Assembly: GCF_000429025.1 (NCBI RefSeq) | Contig: NZ_KE386835.1 | Coordinates: 485,634 to 549,633 of the forward strand | Reading direction: 5' to 3' | DNA length: 64,000 nt | Origin: Actinospineispora spinosispora DSM 44797 | GTDB lineage: Bacteria > Actinomycetota > Actinomycetes > Mycobacteriales > Pseudonocardiaceae | Shown here: piece by piece, positions 1 to 7,943 of the stretch | How the letters are laid out: each line of letters begins with the position of its first letter | How positions within the stretch are numbered: position 1 is the first letter of the stretch | Translations under genes and position numbers: made by a program | Notes under the pieces: generated by a model | What the model was told of the DNA's origin: nothing | The model's input: only the letters and a program-made list of their open reading frames with translations | Database searches by the model: none

Positions 1-145
1 GCCGTCGCTGACGCGCGGCCGACTGTTCGCGTTCTGCTTCGCCTGTTGCGTTTCTTACAGTGCCGCGCACTGAACCCCCTCCGGGGAGACCCACGGAGCG
101 CAGCGGGCGCACCTCGCAGACCTTCTAGCCCACCTCGCAGACGCC

Positions 146-187
146 CGTGTCGTGTCGCAGATGTTGCAACATTTGCGACACGACACG
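146..187. repeat. TGCGAC palindrome inside copy A
   Basis: Inverted repeat with two 21-base arms, no loop and a single mismatch that would be a G-U pair in plus-strand RNA. The centre is GTTGCAAC and each arm carries TGCGAC. The equivalent place in copy B (46561-46596) is also an inverted repeat, but with a different centre (CTGCAG). Confidence 0.85.
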
Positions 188-285
188 ACGCTCTGCGAAG
201 TCACCCAGCCCCCTCCCGGGGCGCACTGCAGCCGTGGACCTGTGGGCGCGCAGACTGCCCCCGTCCCCGCGATCCTGGCCCGCAC

Positions 286-396
286 TTGGCGTGGGTGGGT
301 GGTGTCAACCCTGAAACCTCGCCCCCGAACCCGCGCAACCAGGAACCAGCGCGAGGCCGGCGTCAGCCGGGGGTTGATACCGCCCACCCACGCCAA
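286..396. repeat. 111-bp core with 26-bp terminal inverted repeats (copy A)
   Basis: The left arm (286-311) begins TTGGCGTGGGTGGG and the right arm (371-396) ends CCCACCCACGCCAA; 24 of 26 positions are complementary. Both mismatches are G-U pairs if the plus strand is transcribed. The core at 46329-46439 has exactly the same length, in the opposite orientation. Confidence 0.85.
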
Positions 397-463
397 GACA
401 CTGGATGGCCAGCGGGGACACCCGAGAACCGGCGAGGACAACCCACCGCACCCCGTGGAAGAG

Positions 464-2158
464 CTAGATAGACGACCCAACCCCCGGGCGAGCGCCCGGG
501 GGTGTGTCTAGTGCTGTTCCGCCTTGTTGTGGTCCCAGCGGCGTGTCCTGGGTACCTTCCGAGTGACCGCCTCGGCCACCGCCACCTGAGTCGCCACCAC
601 CTGAGGAACCACCGCCCCGCGAGTCGCCGCCACCCGAGTTGCCGCCACCCGAGTCGCCTCGGCCTTCACCGCTGCCACCGCCTTGACCGCGCTCGCGGCC
701 GCCGGCTGACTCGCCGCGACCCTCACCCCGGTCCGCTGACTCGCTACGGCTGGCCACCGGCTTGGTGTGCGACGGCTTGTCCTCCTGCTTGTCCGCGGTG
801 GGCCTGCTCTCGGTCTTGCTCGGCTGCGCTGTCGGCTTCGGCTCGGGGGTCGGCTTCGGCGTCGGCTTCGCCGTGGGGGTCGGCTTCGGGGACGCGGACT
901 GCTGCTCACCCGGGGCCGGCTTGTTCGGCTGGTCGCTCGGTTGCTGACCCGGCTGCTGGCCACCTGACTGCTGACCGTCCGGCTGCGGGGTCGGCCGCTG
1001 GTGGGACGGCTCCTGGCCGCCCTGCTGACCACCCTGCGACGGCTGACCGCTCGACGGTCCACCGCTCGGCGGAGTGCTCGCCCCCGGCTGCTGGCTCGTC
1101 GGTTCGTGAGTGGTCGGCTGGCTGGTCGTCGGCTGCCCCGTGGTCGGCTGCGAGCCGCTACCCGGGTGACCGGTGATCGGTGGCTGGTTCGGGTCGCCCG
1201 GCTTCGACGGGTCGCTCGGGTCGCCGATCTGGCCCAGGATCATGGCCCGCACACGGTCCGCCTGCTCGCGGCGCTCCTGCGCCCGACGCTCCCGCTCCGC
1301 TGCCCTGGCCTGGTCGCGGTCCGGGTTGTCCGCGGTGCTCGGGTCGGACGAGCCGCCGTGGTGGCCCGAGTGGTCGCGGTCCGGGTCCTCGTCGTCGCGG
1401 CGATGACCCTTGTCGTCGGTCTCGACCTTCTCACCCTCTGGGGCGTCGTACGCGGAGACCTGCAGGTTGACGTTCTTGTCGAGCAGCTCGTCGCGCCGCT
1501 CGGTGTCCTTGACCTTCGCCAGGTCGGGGGTGACCTTCTCCAGCGTGGCCCTGGCTTCCGTGACGCGGCCTTCGGCGAGCGCGGTCTGCGCGGACGCCAA
1601 CGCGACCTGCACCCGCTGCTCAGCCTCTAACGACTGCGCACGCTGCCCGTTCATCACGCGGGAGATGCCCCACAGTGCGTCGCCGGGCTGGGCGCTGCTC
1701 GCGGCCACCCCGACACCGGACATCGCAAGCACGGCGACGGCGGCCGCCGCGGCGACGGGCATCAACCGACGCCTCGGCCGGGCACCACGTTGCCCGTCCG
1801 AGATCGCCCGCGCTGCCTCGTCGGTGGTCATCAGCTCCGGGAACGGCTCGGAGTCGATCTCCGCACGCCAGTCCTGGAGCATGGCAAGAATTTGTTGATC
1901 GTCGGCGAAGCCGCCGCCGGAACGTGTGTCGGTGCCGCGCAGCATCGGGGTGCCGACCGGCCGTCCTGACGCCAGTGCGTCGAGAAGTTCGTCATCGGCA
2001 CGGATCGACAACATGTCGATCGGGTCGACGGTGTCCTCTTCGGACGCATCGAAGTCGAATGGCGAGCTACTCGGTACGGAACCGGAGCGGCCCGTGCTCG
2101 AACGCGACTTACCGCGCCGCTGATCCCCGTTGTTACCGTTCTGCCAAGGATTCCGCAT
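464..2158 (-). CDS. rsdA: Anti-sigma-D factor RsdA-like membrane protein
   Basis: 564 residues. The acidic N-terminal part (about 35-120, with ADDELLDALASG and an acidic DWRAEIDSEPFPEL segment) fits the sigma-D-binding region of RsdA. One membrane segment follows at about 132-153, then a helical stretch, and then a very long low-complexity tail rich in P, Q, T, S and G. The protein should hold SigD at the membrane until it is proteolysed. It starts 18 bases after sigD on the same strand, as expected for a sigma/anti-sigma pair. The tail makes it far longer than the mycobacterial protein. The last dozen residues are encoded by a terminator-like hairpin, so the true C-terminus may be shorter. 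Function rests on synteny and layout. Confidence 0.8.
   Translation of the reverse strand: MRNPWQNGNNGDQRRGKSRSSTGRSGSVPSSSPFDFDASEEDTVDPIDMLSIRADDELLDALASGRPVGTPMLRGTDTRSGGGFADDQQILAMLQDWRAEIDSEPFPELMTTDEAARAISDGQRGARPRRRLMPVAAAAAVAVLAMSGVGVAASSAQPGDALWGISRVMNGQRAQSLEAEQRVQVALASAQTALAEGRVTEARATLEKVTPDLAKVKDTERRDELLDKNVNLQVSAYDAPEGEKVETDDKGHRRDDEDPDRDHSGHHGGSSDPSTADNPDRDQARAAERERRAQERREQADRVRAMILGQIGDPSDPSKPGDPNQPPITGHPGSGSQPTTGQPTTSQPTTHEPTSQQPGASTPPSGGPSSGQPSQGGQQGGQEPSHQRPTPQPDGQQSGGQQPGQQPSDQPNKPAPGEQQSASPKPTPTAKPTPKPTPEPKPTAQPSKTESRPTADKQEDKPSHTKPVASRSESADRGEGRGESAGGRERGQGGGSGEGRGDSGGGNSGGGDSRGGGSSGGGDSGGGGRGGHSEGTQDTPLGPQQGGTALDTPPGARPGVGSSI
481..502 (-). terminator. Hairpin at the 3' end of rsdA
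   Basis: CCCCCGGGCG, two bases, then CGCCCGGGGG form a perfect, very stable stem. It looks like an actinobacterial terminator without a U-tract, but it lies inside the last codons of the rsdA reading frame. Confidence 0.6.
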
Positions 2159-2176
2159 TTCAGACCACCTCCTTTC

Positions 2177-2791
2177 CTACCGACCCTCGGTCATACGACC
2201 GTCGGACATTGCTTTGCGCAGCCGAGCGAGTGCTCGGTGCTGTGCCACCCGGACCGCGCCGGGCGTAGAGCCCACGGCTTCGGCCGTCTCTTCCGCGGAC
2301 AGACCGTTCACCACCCGCAGCACCAAGATTTCACGCTGTTTCTCCGGAAGTACCTCGAGCAGACGCCCCATCTCGCCAGCTGTCTCGAACTGCATCGCTC
2401 GCTGTTCGGGACCATCTGAAACCTCGGCGCTGTCCGGTACATCGGAGACCGGATCGGATTTGTTACGCCCGGCGGCTCGGTGCGCGTCAATTACCTTGTG
2501 CGCCGCGATACCGTAGACAAAGGCGAGGAATGGCCTACCCTGATCCCGATAGCTCGGGAGTGCCGTGAGCACTGCCATACACACCTCCTGCGCGACGTCG
2601 TCCGCCGAGGCAAACGTCCGTTCAGTGCGCCCGAGGCGGGCACGGCAGTAGCGGACGACCAGCGGCCGGATGGTTCTCAGGACGTAGTCGATCGACGCCC
2701 GGTCGCCTTGCATCGCGGCGGCCAGGTAGGCGTCGAACTCGTGGTCCCTTGATTCAGTCATCGCTGCTTGTCGTCCAGGTGTTACCGACAC
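2177..2791 (-). CDS. sigD: RNA polymerase sigma factor SigD (ECF type)
   Basis: 204 residues with sigma region 2 at about 35-105 (promoter -10 recognition, core binding) and region 4 at about 135-195, including LPEKQREILVLRVVNGLSAE and the helix-turn-helix STPGAVRVAQHRAL. Gene order (rsdA downstream, bldM and whiD upstream) identifies it as SigD. The GTG at 2791 follows GGAGGG closely; an ATG ten codons further in (2761) is an alternative start. Activity is expected to be controlled by the RsdA-like protein encoded just downstream. Confidence 0.88.
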   Translation of the reverse strand: MSVTPGRQAAMTESRDHEFDAYLAAAMQGDRASIDYVLRTIRPLVVRYCRARLGRTERTFASADDVAQEVCMAVLTALPSYRDQGRPFLAFVYGIAAHKVIDAHRAAGRNKSDPVSDVPDSAEVSDGPEQRAMQFETAGEMGRLLEVLPEKQREILVLRVVNGLSAEETAEAVGSTPGAVRVAQHRALARLRKAMSDGRMTEGR

Positions 2792-2920
2792 GGTCCCTCC
2801 GGTGCCCGGGCAGGCTACTGGGACGCAACGAAACGCGATCCCTCAGTCCCCGGAGACCTAAACCGTAGCGGGTCACCCTCGGGGGTTCCGAGGGTATTAG
2901 GCCGTGCGAAGAAACACGAC

Positions 2921-2957
2921 GAGCCGGTCCGGGTTGCGGGGCAACCGGGACCGGCTC
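2921..2957 (-). terminator. Terminator hairpin after the bldM-like gene
   Basis: GAGCCGGTCC pairs with GGACCGGCTC, with an inner GGTTGC/GCAACC stem. It begins 15 bases past the bldM stop, between bldM and sigD, so the two genes are probably separate transcripts. Confidence 0.75.
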
Positions 2958-2971
2958 ATCGAGGGCAGGCC

Positions 2972-3568
2972 TCAGGACACCAGACCGCGCCGGAAGCCGT
3001 GGGCAACGGCCTGCGCGCGGTCCCGAACGCCCAGCTTGCGGAACAGCCGGCGGGCGTGGGTCTTCACGGTGTCCTCTGAAAGGTAGAGCTCGCGGCCGAT
3101 CTGGCCGTTGCTCTTACCCTGGCTCATTCCCCGCAACACCTGGAGCTCGCGCTCGGTGAGCTGGACACCAGGGTCGGTGGGTGCCCGAGGAGTCGGCACC
3201 GCCGTGCTGGCGAGCGTGTGCGCCAACGCAGCCACCAGTTCGGGACGCGATGCGTCCCACCTCAAATAGCCTCGGGCCCCCCCGGCAATGGCCGCGGCAA
3301 TACTGCCAGCGTCATCCGGTGCCCCGAAGACGATGACATTAGCCTGAGGATGCGCTGCGACCAGACGACGTGTTGCTTCTACGCCGGTGGGTACCGCTCT
3401 CTGGGTACCCACCAGCACGACGTCGACCGGCTGCCTCGAGTAACGGGCAAGCAGTTCGTCGCCATGCGCAACACAGTCAATCCGGTGCACCCCCGGCACC
3501 GCGGACATCACACGAGTGAGCCCCTCACGAACACTCCGGCGATCGTCGCAGATCAATACCGTCGTCAC
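2972..3568 (-). CDS. bldM: BldM-type orphan response regulator (LuxR/NarL class)
   Basis: 198 residues: a receiver-like domain (1-120) and a C-terminal LuxR-type helix-turn-helix (about 137-181, LTERELQVLRGMSQGKSNGQ). The position next to sigD and whiD matches Streptomyces bldM, a developmental regulator acting as a homodimer or with WhiI. The receiver keeps the acidic pocket (CDD at 8-10), but the usual phospho-acceptor Asp54 is Gly (DVVLVGTQ) and the usual switch Lys region reads LRWD, so phosphorylation is unlikely. The start is a GTG preceded by GGAAGGGG. No histidine kinase is nearby. Identity as a BldM orthologue is an inference from order and the DNA-binding domain. Confidence 0.82.
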   Translation of the reverse strand: MTTVLICDDRRSVREGLTRVMSAVPGVHRIDCVAHGDELLARYSRQPVDVVLVGTQRAVPTGVEATRRLVAAHPQANVIVFGAPDDAGSIAAAIAGGARGYLRWDASRPELVAALAHTLASTAVPTPRAPTDPGVQLTERELQVLRGMSQGKSNGQIGRELYLSEDTVKTHARRLFRKLGVRDRAQAVAHGFRRGLVS

Positions 3569-3688
3569 AGGGACCCCTTCCTACAGCCGCTTCCTGCAGC
3601 CGGGTGACACGTCATCCCCCGTATCGGCTGGCAGGGAACCTACCTTGACACGATCAGGGCTGATTTTTGCACTCCATCCGGGAGGATT

Positions 3689-3702
3689 GCGCCGAACGGC
3701 GC
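3689..3702. promoter_or_regulatory. Palindrome upstream of bldM
   Basis: GCGCCG-AA-CGGCGC is a perfect palindrome between the Rv3415c-like gene and bldM. It could be an operator for bldM or a weak terminator of the gene before it. Confidence 0.35.
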
Positions 3703-3737
3703 GAATCGAGTGGGTGACGGGACTCCGAATGGAGCAG

Positions 3738-4706
3738 TCAAAGATCCGCAAGATTGGGCACCCAGGGTGAACGGTCGAACACTCTGCGTCCAACTGAATC
3801 GGTTCTGTTGCGAATTCTGGCCAAAATCGTGGCAACGCTCCGCTGATAAACACGCGCCCCAGTCGCATCAGAAACCTCAAGAGTACTCGCCAGTAACAAA
3901 TTGACCACCCATTCGAGAGTGGTCAACCCAGCGTGCCTCGTTTGCTCTAACAGCAGGTTAAGCCTGTTGACAGCCTCGTCCTGACCCAGCCCCGCCGTCG
4001 ACTCGGCCACTACCAGGATCAGCTCGGACTTGATCATGTGCCGCACCGAGCCCGTGACTCCGGCTCGCGCCACCGCTTCACGCCCGTGCCGGACGGCATC
4101 ACTCATTTGCCCTCTGGACAACGCGAGTTCCGCACGCACCCAGAACAGTCGGACCGCCGGTCGCCATGAGGTGTGTTCAACAACACACCGTTCAGCGCGA
4201 AATAGCAACCGGTCGGCCTGTTCGAGGTCCGTTAGGCCTACAGAATCTGCCGCCAACCCGACGAGAGCGTCCAGTCGTGCGGCGGCAAGCCCTAGTCCGT
4301 CCGGATCAGTCTCGGCCTCCGCGCCGCCCGACCGCTCGGCGCTGGCGAGCGGAGTCGCCAGAACAAGGCCCTTGGCGTCCCAGCCGCGCGCCATCAGGTG
4401 ACCGCCGAGCTGCCGCAGGTGCGCGGCCCTGGTCACCGCCGCGTGCGCGCGTAGAGCGCGGGGAGTGCCGCGGTCGCGGTAGAGACCGTCCAGCAAGGAC
4501 GCGGCCGCCCCGTAGTGCCCCTGAGCCCCGAGCGCGACGGCGGCGAGCCACCGCCGCTCAGGTGCATCACCTCGACACACGATCGGCGCGGACGACGGTC
4601 GATCACCGAACGCGATCCGCCGGAGCGACACCGGCTCGTCGACCGGCCTCGCCACACTGCCCCGAACCGCCTGGTATTCCACCGATCCAGCCACCCTGTC
4701 AACCAC
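3738..4706 (-). CDS. Conserved actinobacterial helical-repeat protein (Rv3415c-like)
   Basis: 322 residues, predicted almost entirely alpha-helical, with several TPR-like stretches (for example about 70-110, 150-190 and 195-235). No signal peptide or membrane segment is seen. It sits divergently from whiD, exactly where M. tuberculosis has Rv3415c opposite whiB3, so it is probably the same conserved family of unknown function. A scaffold or partner role in the SigD/WhiB/BldM circuit is only a guess from position. The start is a GTG with a weak ribosome-binding site, so the N-terminus may be a few residues shorter. Confidence 0.65.
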   Translation of the reverse strand: MVDRVAGSVEYQAVRGSVARPVDEPVSLRRIAFGDRPSSAPIVCRGDAPERRWLAAVALGAQGHYGAAASLLDGLYRDRGTPRALRAHAAVTRAAHLRQLGGHLMARGWDAKGLVLATPLASAERSGGAEAETDPDGLGLAAARLDALVGLAADSVGLTDLEQADRLLFRAERCVVEHTSWRPAVRLFWVRAELALSRGQMSDAVRHGREAVARAGVTGSVRHMIKSELILVVAESTAGLGQDEAVNRLNLLLEQTRHAGLTTLEWVVNLLLASTLEVSDATGARVYQRSVATILARIRNRTDSVGRRVFDRSPWVPNLADL

Positions 4707-4764
4707 CTACTCGCCGGTTCACCCGAAGCGACGGCACCGTTCCAATCACGTCGAACAGAAACCT

Positions 4765-4781
4765 TGTCAGCGGCGCTGACA
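4765..4781. promoter_or_regulatory. Candidate operator in the whiD divergent promoter region
   Basis: TGTCAGCG-G-CGCTGACA is a perfect 8-bp-arm inverted repeat. It lies 98 bases before whiD and 59 bases before the divergent gene, so one regulator could act on both. Confidence 0.5.
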
Positions 4782-4878
4782 CGCTCCTAATGTGACAGTC
4801 AAATGTTTGACCAGTCAGGCGCGAGTCGTGTTTCAGCCACGGCCGCGCACCCGGCACAGCTTTCGGGAGTAGGCAATC

Positions 4879-5175
4879 ATGGCAGATACGCGCAGGCTGC
4901 CCGGTCCGAACGCGGACCTGTGGGACTGGCAGATGCAGGGCGCGTGCCGAGGTATGGACAGCGCCTTCTTCTTCCACCCCGAGGGTGAACGTGGGCCGGC
5001 ACGGGCCAACCGTGAGGCCAGGGCCAAGGCAGTGTGTGGCCGGTGCGGCGTGCTCGACCAGTGTCGTCGGCACGCGTTAGCGGTACAGGAGCCCTACGGC
5101 ATCTGGGGCGGGCTCTCCGAGTCCGAGCGCGACGGACTGATCCGGACCAGGAAGCGACAGCTCACTCTCCGCTGA
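4879..5175 (+). CDS. whiD: WhiB-family iron-sulfur regulator (WhiD/WhiB3 type)
   Basis: 98 residues. Cysteines 23, 53, 56 and 62 (C-x29-C-x2-C-x5-C) are the four ligands of a 4Fe-4S cluster. The GIWGG turn (74-78) is the family signature and is followed by a basic C-terminus for DNA contact. WhiB proteins sense nitric oxide, oxygen or redox state and usually work by binding region 4 of the principal sigma factor. Neighbours (bldM, sigD, groESL) match Streptomyces whiD and mycobacterial whiB3. It is divergent from the Rv3415c-like gene and convergent with the ECF41 sigma gene across a shared terminator. Confidence 0.9.
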   Translation: MADTRRLPGPNADLWDWQMQGACRGMDSAFFFHPEGERGPARANREARAKAVCGRCGVLDQCRRHALAVQEPYGIWGGLSESERDGLIRTRKRQLTLR

Positions 5176-5178
5176 GGT

Positions 5179-5235
5179 ACCTGTGAGTGGCAAGGGGTCC
5201 TACAGCAACCCTCGGGCCCCTTGCCACTCACAGGT
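5179..5235. terminator. Bidirectional terminator between whiD and the ECF41 gene
   Basis: A perfect 19-bp stem (5179-5197 with 5217-5235) with a 19-base loop between two convergent genes. The stop codon of the minus-strand gene lies inside the 3' arm. Confidence 0.85.
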
Positions 5236-6112
5236 GCACGGACATCCGGGCGATCTTGGCCGGGTTCAGTATCCACAGCAGACGGTCGATGCCCTCGGCC
5301 GTCGCGCCGACGGTGATCAGGGCGACCACCGAGTCGTCCCGGCTCACCAGCACCGAGGACCGGCCGTTGGTCTCGGCCCAAGTGAGCTGCACCCCGGTCC
5401 AGAACCTCGGCGCGTACGCGGCGACGACCTTCGCCACCCGCTCCACGCCCTCGATCGGGTAGCCAGCGGCACCTCGGACCACCCCACCGCCATCGGCGTA
5501 GCTGATGACGTCCGCCGCGAACAGCTCCTCCAGATCGGCGAGGTCGCCCTTCTGGGCCGCCGCGAGAAACGCGCTCAGCAGCCGGCGCTGCCGCTCCGGA
5601 TCGGCGGGCTCACGACGCTGCGCGCTGATGTCCTTACGCGCCCGGCTCACCAGCTGACGTGCGTTCGCCTCGGTCACCTCGAGGATCTCGGCGATGCGGG
5701 AGTACGGATAGTCGAACGCCTCGCGCAGCACGTACGCGCCTCGCTCCGAAGGCGTCAGCTTCTCCATCACCTGCAGGATCGCCAGCTCCAGCGCTTCGGC
5801 ACGTTCGGCGCCGAGCCCGGGGTCGGCGCTGGTGTCCACCGGCTCCGGCAGCCACGGGCCCGGGTAGGTCTCCCGCCGGGCGCGGGCCGACCGCGCGACG
5901 TTGATCGACAGCCGGGTCGCGATCGTGGCCAGGAACGCCTCGGGCTCACGCACGATGGCGCGGTCGTACTCCTGCCAGCGCAGCCAGGTCTCCTGGACGA
6001 TGTCCTCGGCGTCCGAGACGCTGCCCAGGACTCGATACGCGATCCCGAACAGTTTCGGACGGACCCGGGTGAAGTCGGACGCGGCGGCGTCCAGCTCAGG
6101 CTGCGCTGGCAT
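5228..6112 (-). CDS. ECF41-family sigma factor with SnoaL-like C-terminal domain
   Basis: 294 residues: sigma region 2 (about 12-75), region 4 (about 115-165) and a C-terminal SnoaL-like domain (about 180-294) carrying the family motif YADGGG and a late NPAK motif. In ECF41 sigma factors this appended domain acts as a built-in regulator instead of a separate anti-sigma factor. Family members usually sit beside a carboxymuconolactone decarboxylase, oxidoreductase or epimerase gene. None is present here: the gene lies between whiD and groL. A SigJ-like name is possible. Target genes cannot be read from this window. Confidence 0.85.
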   Translation of the reverse strand: MPAQPELDAAASDFTRVRPKLFGIAYRVLGSVSDAEDIVQETWLRWQEYDRAIVREPEAFLATIATRLSINVARSARARRETYPGPWLPEPVDTSADPGLGAERAEALELAILQVMEKLTPSERGAYVLREAFDYPYSRIAEILEVTEANARQLVSRARKDISAQRREPADPERQRRLLSAFLAAAQKGDLADLEELFAADVISYADGGGVVRGAAGYPIEGVERVAKVVAAYAPRFWTGVQLTWAETNGRSSVLVSRDDSVVALITVGATAEGIDRLLWILNPAKIARMSVHL

Positions 6113-6157
6113 CCGCTGAGCCTAGTGTCCCGGGGTGGGACACCAGCCACAGACGAC

Positions 6158-6195
6158 GGAAGCGGCAGCTCACCAAGTGGTGAGCCGCCGCTTCC
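6158..6195 (-). terminator. Terminator after groL
   Basis: GGAAGCGGC-a-GCTCACCA pairs with TGGTGAGC-cg-CCGCTTCC, starting 20 bases past the groL stop. Confidence 0.75.
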
Positions 6196-6214
6196 GGACG
6201 TGCGTCGGACGACC

Positions 6215-7840
6215 TCAGTGGCCGTGCCCGTGGCCGTGTCCGTGACCGCCCGCGGCGGCCTCTTCCTCGACCGGCTTGTCGACGACCGTGCTCTCCGTGG
6301 TCAGCACCATCCGCGCGATGGAGGTCGCGTTGATGACCGCGGACTTCGCAACCTTGGCCGGGTCGATGATGCCTTCGGCGACCAGGTCGGAGTAGGTGAG
6401 GCTGGCGGCGTTGAAACCGCTGCCCCAGGGCTGCTCGGAGACCTTGTTCACCACGACCGAGCCCTCGAGGCCCGAGTTGTTGGCGATCCACCGGACCGGC
6501 GCCTCGAGTGCGCGCCGCACGATGTTGACGCCGGTGGCGACGTCACCGGTGAAGCCGAGGCCGTCGGCCAGCTCGGCGGACGCGTGCAGCAGCGCGGTAC
6601 CGCCGCCGGGCACGATGCCCTCCTCGACCGCCGCACGGGTCGCGGCGACCGCGTCCTCGATACGGTGCTTACGCTCCTTGAGCGCGGTCTCGGTGGCGGC
6701 ACCCGCCTTGATCACCGCGACACCGCCGGAGAGCTTCGCCAGCCGCTCGGCCAGCTTCTCGCGGTCCCACTCGGAGTCGGTGGACTCGATCTCGTTGCGC
6801 AGCTGCGCGACGCGGGCGTCGACGTCGGCCTTGGAGCCGGCGCCGTCGACCAGAGTGGTGTTGTCCTTGGTGACGACGACGCGCCGGGCCGTGCCCAGCA
6901 CCTCGAGGCCGACCTCGGACAGCTTCAGCCCGATGTCCGGGTTGATGACCTGACCGGCGGTGGACACCGCGAGGTCGTCGAGGAACGCCTTGCGGCGGTC
7001 ACCGAAGTAGGGCGCCTTGACCGCGCAGACCTTGAGGGTCTTGCGGATCGAGTTGACGACCAGGGTGGACAGCGCCTCGCCCTCGACGTCTTCGGCGACG
7101 ATCAGCAGCTGCTTGCCCTCGCCGAGCACCTTCTCCAGCAGCGGGAGCAGATCGGCGATCGCGCTGATCTTCTCGCGGTGCAGCAGGATGTAGGCGTTCT
7201 CGAGCACCGCTTCCATCGACTCGGAGTCGGTGACGAAGTACGGCGACAGGTAGCCCTTGTCGAACTGCAGGCCCTCGGTCACCTCGAGCTCGGTGGCCAG
7301 CGTGGAGCCTTCCTCCACGGTGATCACACCGTCCTCGCCGACCGCGTCCATCGCCTGGCTGATCAGGTCACCGATCTCGACCTCGCGTGAGGCGACGGTG
7401 CCGACCTGGGCGATGTGCTCCTTGCCGGAGACCTTGACGGCCTTGGCGCCGAGCACCTCGACGATCTTGTCGGCGGCGGCGACCATGCCCTCACCGAGCG
7501 CGGTCGGGTTGGCACCGGCGGCCACGTTGCGCAGGCCCTCGTTGACCATGGCCTGGGCCAGAACGGTCGCGGTGGTGGTGCCGTCGCCCGCGACGTCGTT
7601 CGTCTTGGTCGCCACGGTCTTGGCCAGCTGGGCGCCCAGGTTCTCGAACGGGTCGTCCAGGTCGATCTCGCGGGCGATGGTGACGCCGTCATTGGTGACG
7701 GTCGGCCCGCCGAACTTCTTGTCGAGTACGACGTGTCGGCCACGCGGTCCGAGGGTCACCTTGACCGCGTCGGCGAGCTGGTTCACCCCGCGCTCCAGCG
7801 CCCGCCGCGCCGACTCGTCGAAATTGATCTGCTTGGGCAT
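6215..7840 (-). CDS. groL: 60-kDa chaperonin GroEL with His-rich tail
   Basis: 541 residues, a full-length type I chaperonin subunit. The ATP-binding motif GDGTTT (85-90) is intact, as is the usual N-terminus. The C-terminus ends in a Gly-His repeat (HGHGHGHGH) instead of the Gly-Met repeat, the mark of the GroEL1 paralogue encoded beside groES in actinobacteria. A second, Gly-Met-tailed GroEL is expected elsewhere in such genomes. With GroES it folds client proteins in the cytoplasm, and the His tail is often linked to metal binding or specialised clients. It is co-transcribed with groES across a 103-base gap containing a hairpin, under the CIRCE operator. Confidence 0.97.
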   Translation of the reverse strand: MPKQINFDESARRALERGVNQLADAVKVTLGPRGRHVVLDKKFGGPTVTNDGVTIAREIDLDDPFENLGAQLAKTVATKTNDVAGDGTTTATVLAQAMVNEGLRNVAAGANPTALGEGMVAAADKIVEVLGAKAVKVSGKEHIAQVGTVASREVEIGDLISQAMDAVGEDGVITVEEGSTLATELEVTEGLQFDKGYLSPYFVTDSESMEAVLENAYILLHREKISAIADLLPLLEKVLGEGKQLLIVAEDVEGEALSTLVVNSIRKTLKVCAVKAPYFGDRRKAFLDDLAVSTAGQVINPDIGLKLSEVGLEVLGTARRVVVTKDNTTLVDGAGSKADVDARVAQLRNEIESTDSEWDREKLAERLAKLSGGVAVIKAGAATETALKERKHRIEDAVAATRAAVEEGIVPGGGTALLHASAELADGLGFTGDVATGVNIVRRALEAPVRWIANNSGLEGSVVVNKVSEQPWGSGFNAASLTYSDLVAEGIIDPAKVAKSAVINATSIARMVLTTESTVVDKPVEEEAAAGGHGHGHGHGH

Positions 7841-7879
7841 GTCTGCCTTTCAGGCTGTGATAGTCCAGAAAAACGAGAA

Positions 7880-7926
7880 CGCCGCCCCGGCTACCCCGGG
7901 TATGTATTCGGGAAGCCGGAGCGGCG
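7880..7926 (-). other. Hairpin between groES and groL
   Basis: A 13-bp stem (7880-7892 with 7914-7926, one mismatch) in the intercistronic gap. It may be a partial terminator or processing site that sets different levels of the two chaperonins. Confidence 0.6.
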
Positions 7927-7943
7927 CTGCGTCGTACTGAAGG

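Larger units (their letters stand above)
90..413 (-). repeat. Composite intergenic repeat, copy A
   Basis: The reverse complement of this stretch aligns almost continuously with 46302-46637. Shared landmarks, read on the minus strand, are a word ending CCCCGCTGGCCAT, the 111-bp inverted-repeat core, GCCAGGATCGCGGGGA, GTGACTTCGCAGAGC, a TGCGAC palindrome, and the run GTCTGCGAGGTGGG. By eye, identity is roughly 80-90 percent over most of the length. The stretch fills the gap after rsdA and has no convincing gene; the open frames crossing it are chance frames in G+C-rich DNA. It is either a dispersed non-coding element or a duplicated regulatory or terminator region. Confidence 0.8.

Noticed and set aside
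46..511. Open frames of about 120-140 codons on both strands
   Set aside because: They run through the composite repeat and read its inverted repeats; the similar frames at 46134-46544 arise from the other copy. No protein-like composition.
830..1160. Short tandem-like repeats in rsdA as a CRISPR or minisatellite
   Set aside because: They are degenerate codons for Pro/Thr/Gln and Lys/Pro runs in a disordered protein tail, without constant repeat length or spacers.
5183..7390. 735-codon plus-strand frame over the ECF41 and groL genes
   Set aside because: It is the antisense of two clearly conserved genes, and its product is an Arg/Leu/Gly/Asp-rich chance sequence without a recognisable domain.
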